The notes under the pieces are model-generated. The model was given only the letters and a program-made list of their open reading frames with translations. It made no database searches and was not told the origin of the DNA. A DNA stretch of 64,000 nucleotides from Carettochelys insculpta (lineage: Eukaryota; Chordata; Testudines; Carettochelyidae): the NCBI RefSeq assembly GCF_033958435.1, contig NC_134137.1, forward strand, positions 60,528,001 to 60,592,000. Direction: 5' to 3'. Positions 39,101-51,100 of this stretch are shown piece by piece (position 1 is the first letter of the stretch; each line of letters opens with the position of its first letter). The translations under genes and the position numbers were made by a program.

Positions 39101-42100
39101 GAGTTGCCTAGGGTGGTTGTGGAACCTCCATCATTGCAATATTTAAGAGTGGGTTTAATAAACATATATCAGAAATGATCTAGAGATGGTGCCAGGTCCT
39201 GCCATGAGGGCAGGGGACTGGACTCAATGACCTCTTAAGGTCCCTTCCAGTTCCAGTATTCTATGATTTGTGGTAGGTGAATAGAAAAATAACTGGATTT
39301 AAAAATTATAATTGAGATTTTTGAGCTAACATCATCTAGGATATTGACATTTCGTATCATCATCATCAATAACCATGGGCTCAGCGCCTGTTGGTCTGAT
39401 GCCTCTCTCACTATTTCCTTCCATCTTTCCCTATCTAGTGCAGAGTGGCTTAGTTTCTGTAGACTAGCTCCACACCAATCTACCACAGCATCTACCCATT
39501 CTCTGTGGAGTCTGCCTCTCCTATTCGAACCATCCATTATGCCGAATACCAGGGTCTTAATTTTTTTGTTTGTCATTCATTCTGCAAATATGTCCAAATA
39601 GTTGTAACTTCCGTTTTATAACCTTCTGCAGCAGGTTCTCTTTTGGCTGTATCTGCCTATATAATTCCTCATTGGTGATCTTCTGCATCCATCCTATTCT
39701 CAGAATCTTTCTATAACAACTCCTTTTGAACGCCAATATTCTTCTTTTCGAATCTTTCGTTATCACCCATGTCGCACGTCCGTACAACATGCTGCTGAAT
39801 ACACACAGTTTTCAAGATGCCCAGCTTCGTTCTTAAGCCAATTGCTTTGCTTTTCCAGATCTCATCCATTGCCTTCAAACTCGCTCTTGCTTTCTCTATT
39901 CTAGTCCCTATTTCCTTCTTACAGTCTAGACCATACGTTATGTTGCTCCCCAGATATGTGAACTTCTCTACATTTTCTAGTTCAATACCATCCACACTGA
40001 TCTTCCTTCCTATTTCCTTATGGAAACAAGTAATCCTGATTTTAGAATGCTAGCATTATGACAGTCTCACAATGATCCCAAAATACTGAGCTTTGTGACC
40101 TATAGTTTTACTGCTGTATGTTTACTATGTGGAATTATCAAAATGGGAGAGATGCTAATTAGAGCATAATGTCAAATTACATAAATTGATGAGAGGATCT
40201 CAGAGTAATTGGGGTAATTATGGAACATACCACTAGGGAGTGTCTGGTGGTTGTATATGTTATGTGTTGTTTAAAATAAATTGTGTGTTTTAAAAAGTAA
40301 AATACATTCTGTTTTAACTGACACAACAGCTATTCTGGAGTGGCGGTGTGTAACTCACAGACCTTTAACCTATTTTATCCAGCTTCTCATGGGAAACATT
40401 GCTAAATGGTTTCCAGACCTGAGCTGTGCTCATCTGTCTACTTTTTGAAAAGGTTGAAATAGCACCATACTGTGTACCACTAACTATTGTGAGAGCTCAG
40501 TTTACAGAGACAAAACTAGTGGATTTTTCCCAAAGAAATATTTAGATCACTGTGTTGCTTTTTAAAAAGAAATATGTCAGTACATTGAACAACTCGCGTT
40601 AACCAAGCAGATACAGGGAACAGTAAGTCTGAATTTCAGTTTTTGGGGACTCTGATCTCTACTTTTTTGGTGCTTTGTTTGTTTAACATGCCTATTAAAG
40701 TGGAAGAAGTGAAATAAGGGTTTGAGTGCTTTATTAAAATGAGTCAGTCCTTTGTCACAATCAGTCGCTGTAGTCCTCAGAATTTTTCTTTCACAAGGCT
40801 AAAGGAACACTCATTGGACTAAAGGTCTTAAATGACGAACAACATTCCTCATCGTCTTCCCATCTCTTCAGAACTTGTAATCAAAAATCTATAATCTTTT
40901 TATAATGCATATTGACCCTAGAGACAAGAAAGTTAAATTTTGACTCGCAGGTGTGCTATCTCAGGATTTTAAGAGAGAAGCCAGTTTACCTAAAAGTTAT
41001 ATTCTTTCGATTTGAAGATTCCTTCTCAAAATGAAAATTTAAACTGGGATTGTGGGTCTGTTACATCTCTCCTTAACATATTAGGCACAACCACTGACAA
41101 TCAAGAGATGTGCTTTGCTGTTCTTTTTCAATCTTGCAGCCCCTCTCAGTGAGAGACTGTTTTAGTGACAAAGGAGACTGACATTTTTCATTATTGAGCA
41201 CAGCTTCTGCTTGTGCTCCAGACAGACTGCTAACTCATTCACGGTGTATCCATTTTGATATCATTTTTGTGCTCTAATTATTTACGGTTGTCCAAGTGAA
41301 TAAAGGGAAAATTAGCTCTGGATTGCTATGGATGAGTAAGGGCCAGGAGCAGTTTGCTCAAGAGGAGTGTAACACTTTAAAATTCTGTAACATGTTGATC
41401 CGTGTGCTGTATTGTAACCTTGCATCCACTGAAGTGTTGTGATCATTCTGAGTTGCAAGGAAGCATGTTTAAGTCTATATAAACAGTGAAAAATGGGGCC
41501 TCACTAATTTATGTGAAAGTTATTTTATTTTCAAAGAACAGAGAACAAGGGCCGGTGGCAACAGCTGTTCTGGCAGTGTTGTAACTAGTAAATCACAGAC
41601 CAGGTTTGCCATTAAAAGCCCTGGTGGGGTACAGGATTTTATTTGGGTTAAATGACTAAGTAGAGACTAAGCAGACAGTAGCTATAGTGTTGTAACATTT
41701 TCTTTTTGGGGAATAAACAATTTAAAGCGTGTTTTTTTAAATAGTTTAATATCTAATGCAGTGAACTGTCCAGATCTTGATGTAGTTCAAATGTGCTAAG
41801 TTATGTCTGAGTCTAGCAAACTAAAGTAACTAATTTGTTTTAACTAGACTGGGTTTGAAGGCCAAGGAACAGATGTAATATACATTTGTATTACATACAA
41901 AGAAGCTAGGTTAAAAGAACGTTAAAGTTGCACAGTAAAGCACTCAGACATTGGAAAGGCTTAGAAGGAAGGTGATTTGTGCAGTCTTAAGTCAGCCAAT
42001 TTGTGTATATGTGTATATGTTACCCTCTTTGTGATATCACACACTATTTTTTCAAGTGGCCCCCTGCCTCATTCTGTGCATGGAATGGAGGATGCTCACT

Positions 42101-45100
42101 TAATGAACAGCTGTCTGTCACTTGTTTCATCTTCATTATTCAATGTTTTCCCCTTCCCTTATTTACTTCATGCTGTTCAAACCCTGCTCTGAAGACAGGG
42201 TTATTAGATTCCTCATAGTTTCTGAGAGGTAGTTGTGGTAGTCTATAGCTTCATACACAAAAACAAAACAAACACCAAGCAGTCCTGTAGCACCTTAAAT
42301 ACTAACATTTTTATGTATTAGCTTTTGTGGGTAAGGTCACTTCATCAAATTCATCATATTTGAGGTTACTCATAGTTTTTTTTTCTCTGACACTTCAGTA
42401 TCTGAGTACTTGACAAGAACTTGACTTGTTTTATTTTCACAAAACTTCTGTGAGGTGCAGGGTTATTATCCCCATTTTATGAGTGGAGAACTGAGAAATG
42501 AGAGAGAGAGATTATGAGGTCAAGAAGTGTCTACTAATTTTAGGTACCCAGTCTGAGATGCCTAAGACGTGATTCTTCAAAGTAGTAGTATTATATAGCA
42601 CTGTATATAGTCAAAGCCCAGCTCCCGAGACTTGAATGCACAGCGCTTCTGCACTTTAGATGTCAGGAGCTCAAGTTAGGTACCCAGAAAATGGAGAACG
42701 CATAATTAATACCCATCTACGAAAAGTATGGTTGAAGTGAGGTACTTAACATCAAAAAGGAAGTCTGAGAGACAGATAGAATCCAGTGCTCCAAGGCACA
42801 TTCAGCTGCCTAAACCAGAGATCTCCTATCTCTTCTTGCCTCACTCATCACACACCTTCTAGCTTCTGCAACAAACAGGACGTGGGTGCTACGCTAGAAG
42901 ATTCCTTCACTACACAGGTGCAAGTGAGACCAAGAGCAGATCTAGCCCTATATAATGAATGAGGCAAGGGTCCTCGGGGGAGAAAATAGCGCATGATTCT
43001 GTGTATAATGCTGACGTACAAGGTGGATAAATTAAGGTTGGAAGTAATCTGACTTTTGAATGGATATCTTTGCAACCAAGTATTTGTTCAAACTATTTTT
43101 GTGCAGTTTCCATCTTTTTATTTGTATCTATATCTATATATATTTATAAAAAAGACAAAACCTGAAACAAACTCCATGTTGCATCATAGCCTGGTTCATC
43201 CAGTTAAAAGCTTTTAATTCACCTCTCAAACTCTGTCACTTGAGCATGGTAGCAGCAGTAAGTTGTCCTCCAGCTGAAGAGGGGGATGAGACATTTTGTT
43301 AGGGGGTTTCACAGTGGTTGCTGACAGCAGAGGAACAATGAGAGTTGGGAATCTTGGGTGCCATTCCAGGCTCTGGAGGGCATGTGCTCCAGTGAGCACC
43401 AACTCTTCTGCCTAGTTGCCTCCTAATGGTCTGTGTCCCTTGTTCCTTGTCCCTGTGTCATTCTCCTCATCTTTGCCATCCTTCTGGGGTGGTTGTAGGA
43501 GCAAGTGAGCAGGACCGCTGTGAACTGATGTGATGCTGGTGTGTCTTCTGTTTTTATTATATTTATTTTTTCATTTTGGCCAGCATTTTTGGCCTGCCTG
43601 TTTGGCTGGGGGTGCCAAAAACATTACTGCCCTGGCAAGCAAAGTAGCCTGGCCTGCTCCTGGTCCCAGTCTCCATGGTCTTCATCTCATTCTCCTTGCC
43701 TGAACAACCCCGAACCTGTGGTGCCCTCCCTCCCCCCAATTCCCAGTCGTCAGCACTAGGCTCCTCATGCAGTCTCTCCTGATTCTTGTCTTAGGGGATC
43801 CCTCCTCCCAAGTCCACAGTTCCTTCTCAGACACTTTGCCCTTGGCAGTACCAGTTCTCTCCCTGCACCTCTCACTCCTCATCAGATCTCTCTCCCTCCC
43901 TCTTCCCCACAACTCCTCAGCTCCCAGTCTCCTTGCCCAGCCAGTCTGTCTTCCTTCTCCCTTGCCAGAACTCGCAGTCCTATAGTTGCTTATGGCCTAG
44001 ATCCTAGACACAGTTTAATTCTTTTGCCTTTCCTCTTCCTCCAAGCCATCGCTTTTCCTCTCTCTCTGCTGGAATCAGGCACCTGTCTTTTCACTGCCTG
44101 GGCATCAGCAGTTCGGAGCACTGAGCGCCCAGGCAAGACAGGCTCCCTACTCTCAGGGCTTATCTACACTGCTGCAGAAGATCATCTCCTTTGGAGATGA
44201 TCTTCTGGGGGTTCGGTTTTGCTCCTCTAGTCTGGACACACAAAATCGAGCCCCCAGGGGTTACAGTCAACCTTCACCTGGAAATGCAGACAAGTTAACC
44301 GAGCGCAGATGTGTTGGCGTAGCTAAAATTGCATATCTGCAGTTGACTTCGATGTCTCATACAGACATAGTCTCAGTTTAGGTCCCTGGTTCTGATGTGG
44401 CCTACAGCAGCCCAGAGCTGCAACTGTGGGGAAAGACCTCAGAGACAGGCTGGGGCATGCTGCTCACTGAAGAGGGAATATTGGAGTCCGGCAAGTTTCC
44501 TCTGAGCATTTGCAAAGTGGCTGCTAGCCCTTTTTCCTTCCCTCTCCCCAACCCCCAGTCCCCACCCTCCAAAACTTTAACTTGTCCAAATTTGGGCAGG
44601 TTTTCACGGCAGTGGCCAAAGGTGCAGCCTCAGCATGCAGGCCAGTCACTGCCAAGTTTGAAATTTCTGCTCTGAAGCATGAGGCCAAGGGTGGCCAACC
44701 AGTTAGGGGCAAAGAACCACAGATAGAGAGAAGATTATAATACATGGCTCAGTGTTCTCCTCCCTGCTCCCCCAGAGCTAGGCATCACCAGTCCTCTGCT
44801 CTAACTCAATCCCTTCCCCACCAGAGCCAGGCACCCCCAGCCCCCTACTCTGACACAGTGCCCTCTCTCAGAGCCAGGCACCCACACACCTGCCCCCGCA
44901 CTCTAACACGATGCCCTCCCCATCTCCTAGAGCCAGGCACCCCCAGCCCTGCTCCCCTACTCTAATTTAATGCTGGCGACTCACCAGAGCCACTGCTACT
45001 GCCGTCATGCACTTCTCCCACCGAGTGCTGGGATGTGTGCGCAGAGCGGCGGACAGCACTCCTGGCACGTGGCTCTGAGGAGGAGCTGCATTTAATGGCT

Positions 45101-48100
45101 CAAAGAGCCGCATGCAGCTTTGGGTTGGCCAGCCATGCGTTAGGGCACTAGAGCCTCTCAAAGAAAAGAGCTCCAGATGTTAACCTTGGCAAAACATGTT
45201 TTTTTCCCCTACTTTTTTGTTCTTGGAAACAGGTGAACTGTCTGCAGGGGGAAAAACAACAATGACCTGTCCCTCTTCTCTCCTCCCCATCCCAGTCTGA
45301 GCAGACAAAGCATTGTAAATTTCAAACAATTAAAATTTATCACACTTACCAGCAACTGAAAATGGGTATTTTATAATGGAAAGTGTCAGTCCATCTCAGC
45401 AGGCAGTACTACACCTCCTCTGCTCCCAGTCCCACTCTCTCCCTCTCATTGTAAAGGGACAGGCAGTTTTCTGCCCAACACTCAATTACGGTAATTGAAA
45501 GTTGGGGAGAAAGTGGAAATAATGTCGGTCTGCCACAGTTGTGATTTGTTTCTGGCATGTTTTTCCCTAGTAAAAATACTGTCTTTAGAATTATGACTGG
45601 CAGGTAACTAGAAGTACACATAATATAAAATCCTTAAAAAAAATCAGTGCCCTATCTTTGTACTCTACTTGTGTTTCAAAACTCTTGATTATTTATACCA
45701 AATGGCAGAGAAATAGGGGGTTTTTACACATTAGTAATTTGGAGGAACCAACTTTGGATTAAATGCCGTTGTTCACCTTTTTTTTAGGTACATACATTCT
45801 GACAACTGCTCTTCTGCCTTTGTTGGAAAAAGAAGATGATCCCAGAGTCGTGAGTTTATAATGCTGCTTTTTAAAGGGTTGTTTTCACTACACTCTTTTT
45901 GGGTTTTCTGGCATCTCTTTCCTCTGTGGCTGTGTATGTATTTGCAGCCTAAAACTAGTCACTCCTCTGTTATGTGGCTTGCATACTCAGACGCTAATAC
46001 ACAGAAGTCATCAATTTCAAAATTGGAGTATTATTCTGCGGTTTTGCAACATCTTTCTAAATGGCACATGAGCTGTGATGACTGTTGAAGTAGATAAAAA
46101 ATATCTTATTCAAAGATTGCAATTCTCTCTGCATCATATTATCTCCTGCAGCACAGTGAAATGGTACCTGGGATATAAATTATATCGGAAAGACAGAACA
46201 GGTCATGCGGGTGGCGGAGTGGTACTATATGTGAAGGATAATTTAGAATCAAATGAAGCAAAAATCCTAAAGGAATCAAAATGTTCCATAGAATCATTAT
46301 GGATAACAATTCATTCCTCTAATATGAATATGGCATTAGGAATATATTACCGACCACCTAACCAGGACAGTGATAGTGATGCTGAAATGTTAAGGGAGAT
46401 TAGAGAGGCTATCAAAATAAAAAACACAGTAATAATAGGAGATTTCAGTTATCCCCATATTGATTGGGTACATGTCACCTCAGGACAGGATTCAGAGATT
46501 AAATTTCTTGATGCCTTAAATGACTGCTTCTTGGAGCAGCTAGTACAGGAACCCACAAGGGGAGAGTCAATTCTCGATCTAGTCCTGACTGGAACGCAGG
46601 ATCTGGTCCAAGAGGTAACTGTTACTGGACCGCTTGGAAATAGTGACCACAATATAATAACTTTTAATATTGCTGTGTTGGGAAGAACACCGCAGCGGTC
46701 AAACACTCTGGCATTTAATTTCAAAAAGGGGAATTACACTAAAATGAGGAAGCTAGTTAAACAGAAACTAAAAGGTAGAGTAACTAAACTAAAATCCCTG
46801 GAAGCTGCATGGAAACTGTTTAAAGACACCATACTAGAGGCCCAACTTAAATGTATACCCCAAATGAAAAAACACAGTAAGAGACCTAACAAAGAACCAC
46901 CATGGCTTAACAGCCATGTTAAAAAGGCAGTGAGAGAGAAAAGGGCAGCTTTTAAAAAGTGGAAGTCAAATCCTAGTGAGGAAAATGGAAAGGAACACAA
47001 ACACTCCCAAATTAAGTGTCATAAAGTAGTAAGAAAAGCCAAAAAAGATTTTGAGGAACAGCTAGCCAAAAATTAAAAAAATGATAGTAAAATGTTTTTT
47101 AAATACATTAGAAGCAGGAAGCCCGCTAAAAAAGCAGTGGGGCCCTTGGACGATAAAAGATATAAAAGGAGCGATCAAGGAAGACAGTGCCATTGCGGAG
47201 CGATTAAATGATTTCTTTGCTTCAGTCTTCACGGCTCAGGATGTTACAGAGGTTCCTAAATCTGAGCCAGCCTTTTTAGGTGACAAATCTGAGGAACTCT
47301 CCCAGATTGAAGTGACATTAGAGGAGGTTTTGGAGTTAATTGATAAGCTGAATAGTAACAAGTCTCCAGGACCAGACGGTATTCACCCAAGGGTTCTGAA
47401 AGAACTCAAATGTGAAATTGCGGAGTTAACAACAGTGGTTTGTAACCTATCCTTTAAATCCGCTTCGGTACCCAATGACTGGAAGACGGCCAATATAACG
47501 CCAATATTTAAAAAAGGCTCTAGAGGAGACACTGGCAATTATAGACCGATAAGTCTAACATCAGTACCAGGTAAATTAGTAGAAACAAAAGTAAAGAATA
47601 AAATTGCAAGGCATGTAGAAGAGCACGAATTGTTGGGCAAAAGTCAGCATGGTTTCTGCAGAGGGAAGTCGTGTCTAACTAATCTATTAGAATTCTTTGA
47701 CGGGGTTAATAAACATGTGGACAAGGGGCACCCAGTGGACATAATATACCTAGATTTCCAGAAAGCCTTTGACACGGACCCACACCAAAGGCTTTTATGT
47801 AAATTAGGCGGTCATGGGATAGGAGGAAAGATCCTTTCATGGATTGGGAATTGGTTAAAAGACAGAAAACAAAGGGTTGGAACAAATGGTAAATTTTCAC
47901 AATGGAGGGGGGTAACTAGTGGTTTTCCCCAGGGGTCAGTCCTGGGACCGATCCTGTTCAACTTGTTTATCAGTGATCTAGAAAATGAGGTAAGCAGTGA
48001 GGTGGCAAAGTTTGCAGATGACACCAAGTTGTTCAGGACAGTCAAAACCAAAAGGGATTGTGAAGAACTACAAAAAGATCTCAGCAAACTGAGCGATTGG

Positions 48101-51100
48101 GCAGCAAAATGGCAAATGAAATTTAATGTGGGTAAGTGTAAGGTAATGCACATTGGAAAAAATAACCCAAATTACACGTACAACATAATGGGGTCAAAGT
48201 TAGCTACGACAGATCAGGAAAGGGATCTTGGAGTTATAGTGGATAGTTCTCTGAAGACATCCACGCAGTGTGCAGCGGCAGTTAGTAAAGCAAATAGGAT
48301 GTTAGGAGTTATTAAAAAAGGGATAGATAATAAGACAAAAGATATCATACTTCGCCTATATAAAACTATGGTACGCCCACATCTTGAGTACTGTGTGCAG
48401 ATGTGGTCTCCTCACCTCAAAAAAGATACATTGGCATTAGAAAAGGTTCAGAAAAGGGCAACTAAGACGATTAGGGGTTTGGAATGGGTCCCATATGGGG
48501 AGAGGCTAGAGAGACTGGGACTTTTCAGTCTGGAAAAGAGGCGATTGAGGGGCGATATGATAGAAGTATATAAAATCATGAATGGTGTGGAGAAAGTGAA
48601 TATAGAAAAATTATTTACCTTTTCCCATAATACAAGAACTAGGGGACACCAAATGAAATTGATGGGTAGTAGGTTCAAAACTAATAAAAGGAAATTTTTC
48701 TTCACACAGCGCACAGTCAACCTGTGGAACTCCTTGCCCGAGGAGGCTGTGAAGGCCAGGACTCTATTAGGGTTTAAAAAAGAGCTCGATAAATTTTTGC
48801 AGGTTAGGTCCATAAATGGCTATTAGCCAGGGGTAAAGTATGGTGCCCTAGCCTTCAGTACAAGGGCAGGAGATGGATGGCAGGAGATAAATCACTTGAT
48901 AATTGTCTTCTGTTCTCCTTCTCTGGGGCACCTGGCATTGGCCACTGTCGGCAGAGGGGATACTGGGCTGGATGGACCTTTGGTCTGACCCAGTATGGCC
49001 ATTCTTATGTTCTTATGAGTGTAGGGTTAAAAGAGTTTTCTAGACTTGGTGCAGAAGAGGCCATTGTGAAGCATTCAGTGCTTACACAAAACCACTGAAA
49101 AATGCTCTAATAACTGAGCTGCCACTATAGTTTAAGGTTTCCTGTCTTGTAACCTACCAGGATTAGAAATTCACATCAGGCCTTTTTAACATGCCGATGT
49201 CTAAATAAGAACAAAGTGTTGGCTTTTCTGAGTGCTGGTCCTTGATCTATGAATTTAAAAGTCCATCACTGTTCTGTCCCTTGACTAGCAGTGGTTGTGA
49301 TAGACAAAAAACATGAGCAGGTTCCTAGTGGGGCCAGGAGCATTTTGAATGAGAATTTGCTCAATTTTTGACCTTTCCTTTGCTAGTGCTCTCTGTATTC
49401 TTTGTGGTACAGCTGTGTTGGGCCTCTTCAGCAAGTAGGGTGTAAAGAGAATAAAAAACAAAAATATTCCATGCAATGTAACCCAGGCAGTCTTAATGAA
49501 CATGGGGGATGAGTTTTTTACATTCACTTAATTTATTACAGATAATTGTCTCTTCAGGAGGGATGTTGGTTCAGAAATTAGATGTATCTGATTTGCAGTC
49601 CACAAATGTTACATTCGATGGCACTATGGTCTACGCCCAAAACAAGGTATGGTATGAGGATTTGACAGTAAACCCTATAACCTAGATCAGATTAAGCGTA
49701 TCTCATAGTCTCCCTTAATAAAGGCTGCAAATAGGAGGGCTGTTGACATGGAATTGTCCTTTTCACTGCATCTAAACTACATATAACAACAATTCTTATA
49801 AATACAGTTCATTTCCTGCTGAAATAGAAATTAATGTTGTGTATTACAGTACAGATTACAGAGAAGCTCAAGGAATGGGTAAATCTTGCACTGTGTGAGA
49901 GCAACAGCAGTATTTGATTTGACCTAACCCCAATAATTAGGAGTGGAGCAGAAAATTAGCTTGTATTAGTGCCTTTTTCTCTTTTCATATTGTACCTCTA
50001 CATTTTGCCTGTGGTACATGGAGTTGATGATAAGTGAAAGGTCCCTCTTGCTTTTGCAGCATATGTGGTTGTCTTTACCTCTCTAGTCTGATCTCTGACT
50101 ACATATCTCATAGAAAAAAAATGGAGATATTCATATCTCATAGAAATGGAAGGGACCTTCAGAGGTCATTGAATCTAGTTTCCTACCCTCCCGGCAGGGC
50201 ATCATCCCTGACAGATTTATTTTCTGTTTGCCCCAGACTCCTAAATGGCTGCCTTAAGGATTGAACTTTGGGTTTACAAGGCCAACGTTCAAAGCACTGA
50301 ACTATCCCTCCTCACCCCATCCTTAAGAAAAGCTGTACATAGCTTGAAAGAGACAACCTTTCACCAACAAAACTTGGTTTGATAAAATATCTCACTCACC
50401 TCATCTCTGTAACATTATCTAATGCATAGCTACTTTACCCAAAATATGAATGGTATATATTCTCTATTGCCTGCCACCTGGTGATCACTGTGATTGAAAA
50501 TATTAGCTTGATCTGATCTCTTCTTGCCTCAAGTTTTACTTTACACTTCAGCAGTTTAAATGCTGTGTGTAGCTTAGGGAATACTGTTTACCGTGTTTTG
50601 TTTTGTTTTGTTTGTTTTTTTGCCATGTGCTTTTAACATAACTCAAAAGACAATGCTGTATAAAGTTGATCTCATTATTCCTAATTATTGTGTTATTTTT
50701 AAGTATTTGGTCCTGGCTGTTGTGAGACGGTCTAACAGACTAAATGGATTGTTGCTCTTTTCAGTGTGGCATTCTTTTGTTGTATCCTAGAGACAGCAAG
50801 TGGTCTTGACAGAACAATGGGCTAAGGTGCACAAAAACATCCATTTCTCCGTCATGCACCCTGGCTGGGCCGATACACCAGGTACAGTCTGCTAAAGGCT
50901 CTTAACCGCTTCCCCTTCCAGTCTTGATCTAATATTGAATTGCAATGTGATATTTTGAGTTTGTCTAACAGGCGTGCCGATACATTGAGTTCCATTTCAA
51001 TTGCTGGAAGGCAGCCGTTTTAGAGTCCTCTGCTGTCCTGTTTTATAGGGAGTCTGCGTTCAGGTGGAGCTGAGGATGGAGATCTGCACTGTAGTCTGAT

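Larger units (their letters stand above)
46150..49017 (+). mobile_element. CR1 LINE, 5'-truncated, 2.9 kb, DHRS12 intron 6
   Basis: The copy starts inside the endonuclease domain and ends with a complete CR1 3' UTR (48830-49017: 'gatactgggctggatggacc', 'tggtctgacccagtatggcc' and the terminal ATTCTTATGTTCTTATG). No poly(A) and no target duplication, as usual for CR1. The reading frame is nearly open across 2.7 kb, so this is the youngest LINE in the window. Confidence 0.9.

Noticed and set aside
46075..48826. Two large frames that could be taken for an intronic host gene
   Set aside because: They are the endonuclease and reverse transcriptase of a CR1 LINE, with CR1 3' UTR directly behind.
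50250..50310. Possible functional tRNA gene
   Set aside because: A- and B-box-like blocks are present but no cloverleaf can be formed and a CR1-like tail follows, so it is the head of a SINE.
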